Counted from the first letter of the stretch, positions 28,401 through 38,000 are shown. The stretch is DNA of 39,801 nt from Mesotaenium endlicherianum (GCA_009602735.1 WELA01000937.1:97259-137059), one strand, 5' to 3'. Made by a program: numbers and translations. Notes: generated from the letters alone by a model not told the origin.

Positions 28401-28419
28401 CCGTCATATGCTCTGGCAT
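22349..28419 (-). CDS. secreted multi-module 12-cysteine protein (gene span)
   Basis: A minus-strand array of short exons. Exon 1 gives a signal peptide. Exons 3, 5, 6 and 7 each encode one complete module of 68-78 residues with 12 cysteines. Exons 4, 8 and 9 are damaged modules, exon 8b and exon 2 are C-terminal half modules, and the last exon is an N-terminal half module with a stop. The module reads C-x(n)-F-x-N/G-GKQVC-x2-C ... CP-K ... CC-x-DGTC-x(n)-C-x-C ... DC-P-x(2)-SCC-T-G. Introns between intact modules are all phase 1, so modules can be duplicated or skipped without frame change. Secretion and disulphide folding are inferred. The DC-P-x-CC ending faintly recalls WAP domains and CC-x-DGTC recalls granulins, but the cysteine pattern fits neither, and I do not recognise the family. 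An in-frame ATG before exon 8 may instead mark a second gene. Confidence 0.75.
22896..23100 (-). pseudogene. Cys-module exon 9, one-base frameshift in a C run
   Basis: The acceptor CTGTAG precedes GFTHNKKGTCVSKPFVNGKQ and VCPSC. After GLSC the frame is displaced at a run of six C (about 22990-22995). The rest of the module (FCCADDTC, CKC, GSCC) is read in another frame, then the donor G|GTAACG at about 22894. All 12 module cysteines are still encoded across the two frames. A homopolymer miscount in the assembly is a serious alternative to a true lesion. Confidence 0.7.
23343..23451 (-). CDS. Cys-module exon 8b, C-terminal half module
   Basis: The acceptor ATGCAG precedes 23451 and the donor G|GTAAGTG starts at 23342, an excellent match. 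It reads PVCCSDGSCKNKLSLCPC, then FSCPQGSCCAG: the rear half of the module. It enters in phase 0 and leaves in phase 1, unlike the other exons. The phase-0 entry would match a phase-0 donor at 23762 in exon 8. Confidence 0.65.
23708..23970 (-). pseudogene. Cys-module exon 8 with a 52-bp internal duplication
   Basis: It contains RGVCLSSVIKNGTQVCSQC, ACPASAPMCCADGACKATAA and GNYDCPDSV, clearly a module. Its last 52 bp are duplicated in tandem (23711-23762 and 23763-23814), which shifts frame. The first copy has GCSGSG where other modules have GC-x-C, so one cysteine is lost, while the second copy keeps GCSCSG. Relative to the usual phase-1 entry the module frame is also off by one base. The module frame is instead continuous with an upstream ATG at 24018-24016 (MTLMLLLLVVLVVLLQA), a ready-made signal peptide. 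Confidence 0.65.
23711..23814. repeat. 52-bp tandem duplication, two copies
   Basis: TGCAGCACGAGACACTATCG... at 23711 and TGCAGCACAAGACACTATCG... at 23763 differ at few positions. It covers the end of module exon 8. Confidence 0.95.
24415..24648 (-). CDS. Cys-module exon 7, complete 12-Cys module
   Basis: The acceptor CATGCAG precedes 24648 and the donor G|GTGGGC starts at 24414. 234 bp, phase 1 to phase 1. It reads NEAKPGKCVAQAFVNGKQVC, then CGKVGGKSLACPKDKSHCC, SRDGSCRATLEGCPC and NENCPSGSCCTG. It is the longest module because of a Ser/Phe-rich insertion (STSGDFGFS) before the final CP-x-CC. The frame stays open for 444 bp into the next intron. Confidence 0.85.
25182..25394 (-). CDS. Cys-module exon 6, complete 12-Cys module, GC donor
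   Basis: The acceptor CCGCAG precedes 25394. 213 bp, phase 1 to phase 1. It reads DAAKPGRCSKSAFAGGKQVC, then CHAFETGAAQKC, VCCGDGTCHSSAAKCGLC and DCPKGSCCTG. The donor is ACAG|GCAAGC at 25181, a GC-AG intron of the usual strong-consensus kind. It shares the AKPG start with exon 7, so the two are likely close duplicates. Confidence 0.85.
25652..25858 (-). CDS. Cys-module exon 5, complete 12-Cys module
   Basis: The acceptor ACGCAG precedes 25858 and the donor G|GTGCGC starts at 25651. 207 bp, phase 1 to phase 1. It reads GLGVCTTQRIVKGKQICPYC, then FNGAPCPKEASFCCADGTC, KGIEGCPC and ADCGKSSCCTG. All 12 cysteines are present. Confidence 0.85.
26268..26488 (-). pseudogene. Cys-module exon 4, frameshifted and missing a cysteine
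   Basis: The acceptor ATGTGCAG precedes 26488 and the donor A|GTGGGT starts at 26267. The front half TINKPGHCNPQAYVGGKYVC is in the expected phase. After TSCPKDA one base is missing, and the rear half (ICCADGTCAKTVEGCKC, CPSDSCST) follows in another frame. The length is 221 bp, one short of a phase-symmetric exon. The final CC pair is CS. It is most simply a decaying copy. Because the exon is nearly symmetric, skipping it would keep the downstream frame. Confidence 0.75.
27018..27221 (-). CDS. Cys-module exon 3, complete 12-Cys module
   Basis: The acceptor ACGCAG precedes 27221 and the donor G|GTACGG starts at 27017. 204 bp, phase 1 to phase 1. It reads SSRAGVCSPLFVNGKQVCPS, then CKSFPGRQLACPKEACVC, GVGTCRKTASDCQC and AQCPLRTCCTG. 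The usual CC-x-DGTC is CVCYGVGTC here, so the pair is spaced by one residue while the total stays 12. Confidence 0.85.
27851..27931 (-). CDS. Cys-module exon 2, C-terminal half module
   Basis: The acceptor GCTTCAG precedes 27931 and the donor A|GTACGC starts at 27850. 81 bp, phase 1 to phase 1. It reads ASAPVQVADAKSCVDDLDCP, then LKQCCT, so only the last four cysteines of a module are present. It would form the mature N-terminus straight after the signal peptide. Confidence 0.65.
28368..28419 (-). CDS. Cys-module array exon 1, start codon and signal peptide
   Basis: ATG at 28419, or a second in-frame ATG at 28407, gives MPEHMTEMLRGLVVLLAG, a short basic-hydrophobic signal peptide. The donor is G|GTGAGC at 28367, phase 1, the phase needed by exon 2. 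The short hydrophobic core makes the exact start less certain than the module exons. Confidence 0.55.
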
Positions 28420-29442
28420 ACGAGAGTTCCCACGTGCAGCTGTCCCTTGTTAATGATGACGAGTACAAACATATGCACAAGAAAAGCAGTTCAGACACTA
28501 GCTAGTGTGACAAACGTAGACCCTCTTAGGTTACTGATTCAAGTCCCGATCAAATGAGCAACGGCTATGAAGTGGGTGGCAACAATCCTGTCTCACTTGT
28601 GGTCTTCCGATATACTGAAGATATCTCCAGGCTATCAAGCCTAAGAAGCAGGTATCAGAAGGGGCATACCAACAAACAACACAATTCAACTGGAAGAATC
28701 TATGAATCGAACAGACACCATGCATGAAGACGCTTAAGTAGGCACAGTCGTGGACTTGAAGTATGTAAGCTGACGTTGACACCGGTACGTAATCCCGATG
28801 CAAACTTTGAGACATGAATCCGAGAATTCACAAGCTCTTCTTTTGCTAGAAGTCCTTGCCGGGCTTCATGACCTAGATGACGCTTAGAGGCATGGCCATG
28901 TCAACCTGAAAGGGGAGTGAAGGAAACTTACTGTCTGAGCGGCGTAGACACAAGGTTCGCATGGAAATGTAAAATTAACCTACATAATAGACAATGGCTT
29001 CAGATAGAGAGAACGACTAGAGCTATCTTTCACAGTAGCCCCAATTTATAGCATTGAAGCAAATCTGGCTATCCTATTTTTCACAGTGCAGTGTGAGAGA
29101 GTGTGCCATGCACTACTGCCACTCGGCCAAATTCGGACCGCCATGCTTTTCTGTCCTTTCAGGTGATCCAACTCGCCCTCACTCTGGATTTTTGTAAGCG
29201 TCACTTGACGACGAATTGACTTGACACTGACTTGATGGGCCAGATTCGCCAATATTGGGACTTCAGTGAGACTTCGGTTGGTGAATCGTGATTCTCATTT
29301 CAGGCTCGGTTTACAATGGACAAATCGATCGCGACTTGATTGTTTGGACCGGTATGAACCGGTACCCAAAAGAACATTTTCAATCAATTTTCCCCTCCTC
29401 GCCAATCACTCAATGGACAGGGCTGTCGGTATTAGGTAGGGG
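28420..29442. other. no gene seen; presumed upstream region of the Cys-module gene
   Basis: No coding sequence, repeat or RNA gene could be recognised. The part nearest 28420 should hold the promoter of the Cys-module gene, but no convincing TATA box was found at a fitting distance. Confidence 0.4.
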
Positions 29443-29451
29443 ATTCAAATA

Positions 29452-29562
29452 GGGATAAATACTTTTTTACCATCCACTTGCGCCTCTATACCAACTTTAC
29501 CATTGGTTTGTGCAAACTCGACAGATTCTGCCAATTTGGACATAAATACCACTTTTTTGTCC
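29452..29562 (+). repeat. left terminal inverted repeat
   Basis: About 111 bp, pairs with 30331-30450 in inverted orientation. Confidence 0.88.
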
Positions 29563-30330
29563 TGAACGCCTTAGGATATGTAGCAATGAGAACAAAGGCT
29601 TCCCTTATCGCTAGGTCGTGTCAGTAAATGCGTGTAAGACTGACTGGACTCGAATGAACAAGTGTGTTAAATGGTTGTTCTCAAAGTAGGTTGTCTGTTG
29701 TCGAGGAGAGCATATTTTAGTAGGAGTACCAAAATGCTACAAATTGTACCCGAAAAGGTCTGGAGGGGAGGGCCGAAAACTTTTTGTGCCTGTGAAGGTA
29801 ACGCTTTGTACCACGGTTGGGCATGCATAAACCTCGAGAGTAGATTTCCTACAACATAGCTTTAGATGCAACTAGTCGTCAATCAGCAATACAGATGCTT
29901 TGAGTAGAACAACTTAAAGAGCGTATGTTGTTTTTTTCCTATCTTCCGGGATGATGCGCAACAGCATTTTGTGAGGACAAAAACAGCTCACCAGACTTTA
30001 ACAGACGTTGACAGCAGAAGGAAGTACTTCGAGAATTTAGACTGCGAGATGGAAACTTTTGACACCGTGATGGTAAAGCCGATTGGGCAAAATGAAAGAA
30101 GCGGAAAGGTTGGAAAAGTGAACGGAAAAAATGTTACCTACCAAAAATTAAGAGACTTTGAAGGCACTTGGTGGGTTTTTGTGCGTTTGAAAAGACTGTC
30201 AGACGAATTCGTGTGGAGCTTGCTCGCACGATTTATATTGCTCGTACGATTTATACAGTAACTAATTTAAAGTGCTTGACATTACTAGCAGAGGCGCACT
30301 ATGAGTGAGAATGCAGCAATACAGGTTCAA

Positions 30331-30450
30331 GATAAAAAAGTGGTCTTTTTGTCCAAATTGGCAGAATCTGGATATTTTTGTCCAGTTTGCACAAACCGAT
30401 GGTGAAGTTGGTATAGCGGCGCAAATCGATGGTAAAAAAGTATTTATCCC
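30331..30450 (-). repeat. right terminal inverted repeat
   Basis: About 120 bp. It is longer than the left copy by a 9-base insertion in the AGATTCTGCC neighbourhood. Confidence 0.88.
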
Positions 30451-30459
30451 ATTCAACAA

Positions 30460-30995
30460 AGGATGTACTCGTGGATTACTTTCTGTTTTTTTGGCAACGA
30501 TTTCGGGACGACAAGGAGTAGACGAAGCGCGACATCGTTGTGGAGGGGATTTGACAACTCCCCTCAATCAATTTTGTGCCTGTGCACTGTAAAATGCTTT
30601 TCTGTTCAGCTATTTAAAACTTGGTTGTTTATTTTGTCTTCGTCGCTTCGATCTCGTCATTTTTAATTCCGCTATTTGCGTTGATCAATTGAGTGCCTGT
30701 GGCTACAGCTGGGCCACTGAAAACCAGGCCTCATTCGATCAAATTATCACGCGCAACTTGGACGAAACCGCTTTGTGACATATGCGCATCAGACCATATT
30801 ACAAAAAAATAAATAACATATAAATACAAACATAAAATAATCAAAATATGATATGAAGAAAATAGGCTTGTGATTAAAAAGTAGGAAGTAGTAGAATGTA
30901 ATGAAGCAGCACACAAATGCGGTAGAGTGTGGATATAAAGTAGCTCTAGTTCACTTCCTTCTTTTTCTTAATGCATCAGGAAGTTGGACGTGCGT
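30460..30995. other. no gene seen; AT-rich, next to the recombinase relic
   Basis: Position 30790-30900 is very AT-rich (AAAAAAATAAATAACATATAAATAC). It may be the 3' part of the element that carried the recombinase, but no terminal repeat was found. Confidence 0.4.
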
Positions 30996-31924
30996 TCAAG
31001 GAGCGGTGTGCGGCGTATCAGGGATTGCTATTATGTTCCCCGCTGCCTCCACCATGGAACCCAACACCACAACATATTTTTCCTTGGCACTGTCACTCTT
31101 CCATCCTCCCATCAACTTGAATGTCCTATCTGACACTCCTAACTTCGCGAATGCTGTAACTTCACCTTTTCTAAACAAGTGTGTTTCAAATTATGTGAGA
31201 CTCAAACCTACTGAAGCCAACAATTCTCTACACCACTTTCTGAGTGTGGTATATGCAGGTGGCCTACTCGATAGGCTGCTTGTCTTGGTAAAGGATTGTA
31301 TGAGATATCCTTACTCAGATAGCCCGGGATTTCTCGCACTAGCCTGCTAAACATGTCTATGGGGCACCACCGCTACCTAGTAGCATGCAAAATTGCGTAC
31401 CTTCTTGAGGACTGTTGATCATTTTTGGCATGTGGAATGAAACACTCGATGGAGGAAATCCTCTCCTTGCCGACGATATGTGAATGTTCTACTTTCACTT
31501 GAATAATCTCTGAGAATCTGAACATGCCGTGATACATGAAGAGTAACATCGCAGATCTCATTAAATCATGATGACTAGCACCTGGACCTGCAAATTGTAC
31601 TAAAATGGCAGCGATAGAATCTGAAGCTAGAGGTTGCTTAACATTATCAAGTCTTACGAGTATCCTAGAGGCTGTTTCTCTTAAGATCTTTATTGCTTGA
31701 CTCTCTGTAGGGCTAGGCAAATTTAGAAGGGCATGTGTAATGTACATTGCGGCAAATGTCAAGTTAAATTGTAATAATGTAGCATGGGTGTTAATGAGAC
31801 TAGACATATACAAGGCGCAAACTTATGGCTCTGCAAGTAAATCCTTGAATCCATATTTTTGGCAGAAATTTTGGAACCTGATCAAATAAATATTGTAATT
31901 TTCAATGATGATGTAGTTTTGCTG
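30996..31924 (-). pseudogene. tyrosine recombinase of DIRS/Crypton type, broken
   Basis: On the minus strand the N-terminal helical domain (NYNIYLIRFQNFCQKYGF, LYMSSLINTHATLLQF) is followed by LNLPSPTESQA, then the catalytic domain. The first catalytic Arg lies in LLFMYHGMFRFSEIIQVKV. The HxxR box appears as THLFRKGEV, the W as GGWKSDSAKE, and the nucleophile Tyr as KEKYV. This is the layout of eukaryotic tyrosine recombinases carried by DIRS-like and Crypton elements. In-frame stops lie at 31825-31823 (TAA), 31375-31373 (TAG) and 31193-31191 (TAA), and a frameshift lies between about 31270 and 31240. It cannot be functional as read. No reverse transcriptase was recognised upstream, so DIRS and Crypton cannot be told apart. 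Confidence 0.8.
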
Positions 31925-32918
31925 GAGAAGACTAAATCCCACCTTAATTTGGCTAACGTTTGTAACTCTGGATGCCTGGCAATAATCTTGCCTATTCACA
32001 CATACATTGAAGCTTATCTTAGCGCTATAATGTCACATATAGGTACTCCTTTATATCCAAAGGTTGCTATATCGCAATCTGTAGAAAGGACTTCCTCACT
32101 ATATCCCACACAAAACCACTCTTTAATTGCTTGTATCCAAACTCCTGGTGCTCTAAACAATAGAGGCCACCAGCTAGCGGCTACCCACACCGAGATAACT
32201 AGCGTACAAAGTGCTCGCTCTTTCATATTATGGTGTATGATCAATGGTATTTCCTAGGGAGGAGGGAAAGCATAATTATTCTCTTTTCTAAATATTATTG
32301 TCAACGCATTACAAGCTTCTACTTCTTGCACTTTTACATATACTCCCAGTCGTTTTAGAGGGCAAGTGTGATGATTTTATTCAAGCTGAAAAATGTAGCT
32401 CAATGAAGCAGCACAAAATTTTGAATGTATACGCGTGACACGAGTTTCACGCAATTAAGCATTTATTATTTAGCATCCGCATCACAAGTTGGATATAAAA
32501 GAACTTCACAAAAAGGATGACACCAATGTTCTTTTGTAAAGAGAGAATTTTCTTCAACGATCTTTCTCTCATAGATACTTGTAGGTCCTCAATACTTTTG
32601 CTTTGAATGATTTATGTACATATTGTTTGCTGTACACAAGATATTTCTACTTCATGACACTTTTGTTCTCGCACTCAAGACTTCTTGTAGCGATATAAGA
32701 CCACACTAGCTGGTTTTCATATTTTAATACTTTTGAATATTTGTAGAGTAATTGTGTGTGGATACAAGAGTACATAGAAACTCTAGTGAATTGGTTCATG
32801 TCCTTTCAACCTTCTAGGGCATCCCAAAAATTAGAAGAATTACCTAAAAGAAATCCATGCGGCAAAAGTCAACTATGTCATTTTTTTGTCAAAAGGACAT
32901 GTGCACATCATTCTAGAA
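31925..32918. other. no recognised gene; open frames on both strands next to the recombinase
   Basis: A plus-strand frame (31859-32257) and a minus-strand frame (32244-32014, containing VAASWWPLLFRAPGVWIQAI) are open but match nothing I know. The minus-strand one could be upstream coding sequence of the recombinase element. From 32280 to 32900 the sequence is AT-rich with no feature I can support. Confidence 0.4.
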
Positions 32919-33131
32919 AGAGGTGACAAGTTTTGGAATGTGTTGCGTGCCAACACATAAACATGCACCTTCCCAGAAATGACTGGTGTTGCAAGTATAT
33001 AAGCAAGAGCTAGAACATGGAGAGGCATTCTAGAATCACTCTTGTACTTGCCAAGTTCCAGAAATATATTAATTTTTAAGAAATTATCTCTCTTTCAAGA
33101 AGCTATCACTTGTGTTCAAAGATCCTTGCCT
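32919..33131 (+). repeat. diverged direct repeat, copy 1 (LTR-like)
   Basis: Alignable to 33834-34031 from GAGGTGAC to GATCCTTG, with a shared core CAAGTATATAA-CAAGAGCTAGAA followed by CTCTTGTACTTGCCA and AAATTATCTCTCT. The TATATAA inside the core looks like a promoter TATA box, as in an LTR. Identity by eye is about three quarters. Confidence 0.7.
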
Positions 33132-33833
33132 TAAAAATATATAGTATTTTATTTTACGAAGTACATTATCTATCGGTTTCACTACACAACCTGCTTCATT
33201 TAGGTGTTGTCCTAATGGTAAGGTTTACATAAATTGGCAGATTAGAAAGTCACCCTTCATGTCCTCATTATTGTTTCAGTGAACATTAGGTGAGGCAGTA
33301 TGATCTTTTGTGGTCAAATATGATGCTTTGTAGTCAGTTTAAAAACTATGTATTGTGTATCATATTCAAAAGATACTAAGTGTAATCACAAGGATAGTCT
33401 CGATCTTCTTCAGGACGTGGTGTTCACACTAGACAAGCGATCAGCATTTTACTCCAAAAATTGTATTCAAACTTTCTCATACTTCGTTTGGATCAAAACC
33501 CGTCTTAAGGTATGCCTTCATTTGAAGTAGCTTCAAAATAGCGTAAGAAACGTGTCCACTAAGATGGATTCCATGTCTTTTCCTGACACCTCGATACGAA
33601 CTTAGCTTTGATGCAATATATGTGCATATTGTATGCGAGCTTGGGGCCCCGAATCTGGTGATCCACTCAAAACCATTTGAAACAAGAAGAATGTTCTTTG
33701 CCTTCACAATTGTAAGAGCACGAGCCATAAAAAAAACATCAAGGAGAGACACTATCCAATTCTGAATGCTATGCTTATTGCCAGCACTCTTTAACAATTG
33801 CAACATCATATGACGAATTTTTAATTTTAGTAA
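33132..33833. other. sequence between the two direct repeats, one unidentified minus-strand frame
   Basis: A minus-strand open frame ends at 33477 and runs through this interval, including ITRFGAPSSHTICTYIASKL and YRGVRKRHGIHLSGHVSYAI. It overlaps copy 2 of the direct repeat at its start. I do not recognise it and it lacks a convincing start. No primer site follows copy 1. Confidence 0.35.
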
Positions 33834-34031
33834 GAGGTGACGACTTTCGGGAGGCGTTGGGTGCACCTTCCTAGAAACACTTGTGTAGCAAGTATATAAC
33901 CAAGAGCTAGAATATGGAGAGGGCATTTTAAAATTACTCTTGTACTTGCCACATTTCAGAAATGAACTATCTTGCAACAAATTATCTCTCTCAAATAACT
34001 ACTACTTGTGTTTGAAGATCCTTGGCTTGGA
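33834..34031 (+). repeat. diverged direct repeat, copy 2 (LTR-like)
   Basis: Partner of 32919-33131. It lacks about 25 bp of copy 1 near its start (the GCCAACACATAAACAT region) but keeps the TATATAA box. Confidence 0.7.
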
Positions 34032-34833
34032 TAGATGAAGTGTGCGAAATACTTAAATATCCACTACGTGCACAACGCGCTTCATAAATGAAGATGCAAT
34101 TTTTTGATACGTGAGAAGAAATCAACACAGGTAGCTGTTAGCAATCCAACTCCACATATGTTTGCGGCTAACAGAAATGCGAGAATGTGCGAGCCAATGT
34201 AGGTCACTGAAGTCAATCGCTACAACAATCTTTTCTAGGTTTTAGCTGGTGCTAGCGTGTACAGGAGTGTCTTGCAAGACTCGAGCCAAAGAGGGGTGCC
34301 CAATACGTATTTCAAGAGATTCTTGCCATCATATGTTCTAGCTCTGCAACATAATAGTAGGTCCTTCACGAAATATATTGCATGCTTTTTATTTAAGCTA
34401 GCTCATGTCAAACTTGAACCTCTGGTGAATTTCTTGAACGTATATGTGCACAATCTACCTCAACTGCATATACATTAACCTTAGCTTGCCAGCTCTAAGA
34501 AGCAAAGAGTACCTGCGAGCACAAGTGGGGGCGCAAACGCAAGAGTGTATTGCTTCCTTGCAAGTTTTCACTTTTTGATGTTGTGTTCTGGCAATACTAC
34601 TTGTGACCTTTATACTTGACTCTTGCGTCAGGAACCTACTGGATGACTTGTTGTTCTTCCATTATGTTACAGCTTGCATTTGGAAGCTACTTGCATCGCT
34701 AACTTTGAGGTACAAATGCTTTGATATGATTACTTGAGCTCCAAATTGCGTCACAAATTGCGTCACGGCAAGATAATCTGGGAGTCAAAATGCACTCTTT
34801 TCACTTATAATTCAACATACATCGCAGCTTTTG
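34032..34833. other. no gene seen; region downstream of the SPPL stop codon
   Basis: It should contain the SPPL 3' UTR in its right part (below 34833). There is a short exact tandem repeat AATTGCGTCACA at 34743-34766. Nothing else is recognised. Confidence 0.4.
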
Positions 34834-35056
34834 CTAGCTGCCGGATGCGCCACCAGCCCCTACAGCCTCCCCTCTCCGCCCAGCAGATTGGGTGATGTGA
34901 TCATTGACTACTCCACTATAAGCAGAACTATGTACACTATTAGTATTATGACTGGCATACTCCCTACCCATAGTCCCTTTCTCCACATCCTCGTTGGTTC
35001 CGCCTATTAGCCTGCTCGTCTCCTGCTTGCCGTCATCGTCCCCCCCGCTTTGGGAC
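34834..35056 (-). CDS. SPPL: SPPL last exon, hydrophilic C-terminal tail
   Basis: The acceptor TTTGCAG precedes 35056, the phase-2 entry is correct, and the exon ends at a TAG at 34836-34834. It encodes [19 protein letters not shown] and a Ser/Asn/Gly-rich remainder ending GAGGASGS. Tails of SPPLs are poorly conserved, so the call rests on phase and position. Confidence 0.82.
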
Positions 35057-38000
35057 CTGCAAATGTCAAACAGGAAAAGAACCCTTTCGAATGCATGAGG
35101 CAAACAAGCGCGCAGAAAAATAAACTCACGCCAATTCCCAGCCATTTTCCGCCTACATAGGTGGACACAGACCTGTAAGTGTCTGTTAATGTGTTTGTGC
35201 GTGTCTAGTATACTGAAGACACTATAGTAGCACTTACAAGTGTGAACGAGGTCAAGGGGTGTGCAATCCTGCCTGTTTGATACGCTTTCAGAACAAGGCT
35301 CTCTCTGCAACTCTTAGTGGGCGAAAGCATACAGGGAGCGAAAGCATAAAGAGAAGAAAAAATGTAGGAGCAGAATGACGCACCCTTCCTCGCCCATGCT
35401 CCACAAGAGCGTCAGCTGTCGGCGCCTCCAGCCCAGCAGCACCACCACACCTGCTCGAAATTACACTCAAGAGATAAGCATGGCCGTTTGTCACATAAGA
35501 GGAGCACCCGGACAGAATTTCTCATAGAAGATGAGCTTTTTCCGAGACAGATCAGAGCCTACCGATACTTTGCAGGTCCCATAAGACTTTAAAAGGGTGA
35601 GAGAGACAAAGGGAGCAGACTGAGGGAGACAACGGGAAACAGTGAGAGAAAGCAGGCCCATTTATACGGCCACATGTGCATGCATTCCCGCCCTGCCCTC
35701 CGCAACTAACTTAAGATAGAGACTAGAATCACATCGTGGTTTGTCGAGGAAGAAAGGAATCTCATTAGAGGCAGGCGCATCTCTAGGCGAGTGTGAGAGC
35801 TTGGAAAATGAATAGGAGAAGGTCGTGAAAGCCTGGGCACAAAGCCGTCAAATGTCACAATTTACGTTTTTAGGACACCAACGGCCCGGCGAGCAGATTT
35901 GAGAGTGAGACGTGTGAGAAAAGGTTGTTGGCATTTAGCAAAAGCAAGCCACAAAACGCGCGGACACAACACCACACACATGCACGCGAAGGGGGAGACA
36001 CACACTAGAGACACACACTAGAAGCACACAACCTCGGGGGGGGGGGGGGGNCGAGGGTGCAGGGAACGAGATACAGCAGCGCTGGTTGCCCGCTGCCGTT
36101 CATGGCCACGAGCGCGCCATATGTCAGCAGCAGACCTGCCGTCGACAAACTCGCGCAGGGGCAGACGCATCTTTTCTTCCGTCAGGGTTCTGAACTTTCT
36201 GTCAGGTCAGGCCTTCCAACTTCAAGTGGTGCCAGCCCTTCTTTTTTTTTAACTAAAATTTATGAAAGACGTTCTCAAAGATTTCAAGAGTGCGAAGCTG
36301 CGCAGGGTCTTCCTTGTCTGCAGCAAGGGAGGGCAAGCAGGCGCACGCGCACAAGTGTCTCCTTTCTGCTCAAGTTTTTTCAGAGAGCGGGAAGGCCTTG
36401 CGGGTGTTGAGGGGAAGCCGGGTTCTGATTTTCCGTCAGGGTTTTGGCTTCCAGCAGGTTGCAGAGTGGGGCAAGCACGCACTTAGATAATTTCTCCTAT
36501 CGGGCTTCGGGGCCCTGGGGGGTTGCAGAGTGGAGATAACAGTATGAGTGCTCGGGCCAATCGTGCGCTATGCTAACCCATGTCGAGCTTACGTTGTGCA
36601 AGTCATAGATTTTGTCGCGAGTAAGTAGGGCTTGCCAGGGAGTGAGTGCGGTGTGCCGAAAAGGTCTGAGAGCGAAGTTCAGGAGGGGCAGGACAATCTG
36701 ATGCCCCAAGATTATTCTCGTCTAAGAGAGACGGATGGCCGGGGCTGAGATAAATAATCGCGTGGTAGAGACATACAGCAGGTGGAAGATAATACTTGGG
36801 GTGATGCTTTGGTGGCGAGCTACGCCTATGATGAAGAAAAAAGGCCTCGACATGCTCAAGTGCCGTATAGGTTAGTTGCGCACGTATGACTGTGCATGTA
36901 GGAAGCAGACAATGTAACACACGTAAGTGCAAGCGCAAGAGCGTGGGGCGCGCGCGCGCGCGTGCGCGCGTGCTCGCACGCTGACAGAACCATTTAGAAA
37001 CAAAGACTATAGGAGTAATGACAGAATAAGCAACCCAATATGAGTTCCAAACTTTCCCTATCAACGGCCACGTTCAACTTGGACGGGAGGGACCAGAGAC
37101 TCCTCGTGACAATCTTAGCAGAATGCCCTTCTGAGTGCGACCGATCGCATGCACAGAGGTCACACGCATACAGGTCACAAGCGTCACACGCAAAGAGTTC
37201 CACGTCGGCACAAAACTTCTTCTGCCGAGCAACGCGTGATAACCCCGCGTTCTTAATCCAGACTGGAGTTGCTCGAGACACAGATTGCAGTTACGCAGCA
37301 CCGAACGGGAGCGTAACGCACGGGAAGGAATCTCAACGTGTTGTGAAGTCCACGCCGGCTCCGGCACACTTCATCTCACAAGGGGAGGTGCCGACAGCAC
37401 AACCAGTCACCACATCGTTTCAAACAGGCGCAAGCCTTCCACCGCCCCCCCACCGCCGCCACCACCGCCGCCGTTGCCGACGCTGCCTCTCTCTTGGACT
37501 TTTCACATTCAAGCTGTGCCTTGGAGACTCCGCTCCGCCTCTCTCATCTCTCTCAAGGGGCGGCTTGAGAAACTCGAGAGTAGCGTAGGTTCAAAGACAA
37601 AGGGCGTGGGTTTCCGTGCGCAACGAATGGGGGGGCTTGCGTTTCGGATTTGGACTCTCGGAGGTGAGGAAGGAGAAAGGTGACGCACCGGCGGCGTAGC
37701 CCACGCAGGCCCACAGAAAGTAGCCCCGCGCGCCCGTCCTGCCCGTCGCATAGTCAAACCTGCCCGCCGGCACCCACAGGGGAGCTCAGGCGCAGACAGT
37801 TCAGGAGCCAAGTACATTAGCGTGCACACGGCGCATGGTCACCTCTGCCTGGTCCCCCGACAGGAGAGGGCGAAAAAGAGTACATCAGCGTGCATGTGGC
37901 ATTGCATATGCAAACTCTGCCCCCGCAACGGAAGGGGGAGCTGAACACGCAGAGCACGCGCGCGTGTACTTGCGCGCTCGCGGGGAATGACGCAATGATC

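Larger units (their letters stand above)
29443..30459. mobile_element. Mutator-like 1-kb element with long terminal inverted repeats
   Basis: The left TIR (29452-29562) begins GGGATAAATACTTTTTTACC. The reverse complement of the right TIR (30331-30450) begins the same way and stays alignable for about 110 bases, apart from one 9-base insertion in the right copy. The flanks ATTCAAATA (29443-29451) and ATTCAACAA (30451-30459) agree at 7 of 9 positions, an imperfect 9-bp target duplication. Long TIRs with a 9-bp duplication are typical of Mutator-like elements. The interior (about 770 bp) has no recognisable transposase, so the element would be non-autonomous. It has a plus-strand open frame at 29971-30261 with no family I know, possibly captured host sequence. 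Confidence 0.8.

Noticed and set aside
31859..32257. 132-codon plus-strand frame
   Set aside because: It is antisense to the recombinase upstream region. The minus-strand reading explains its right-hand neighbourhood better.
33477..33980. 167-codon minus-strand frame
   Set aside because: No recognisable domain, it overlaps a direct repeat, and it has no convincing start. It is mentioned only as an unidentified frame.
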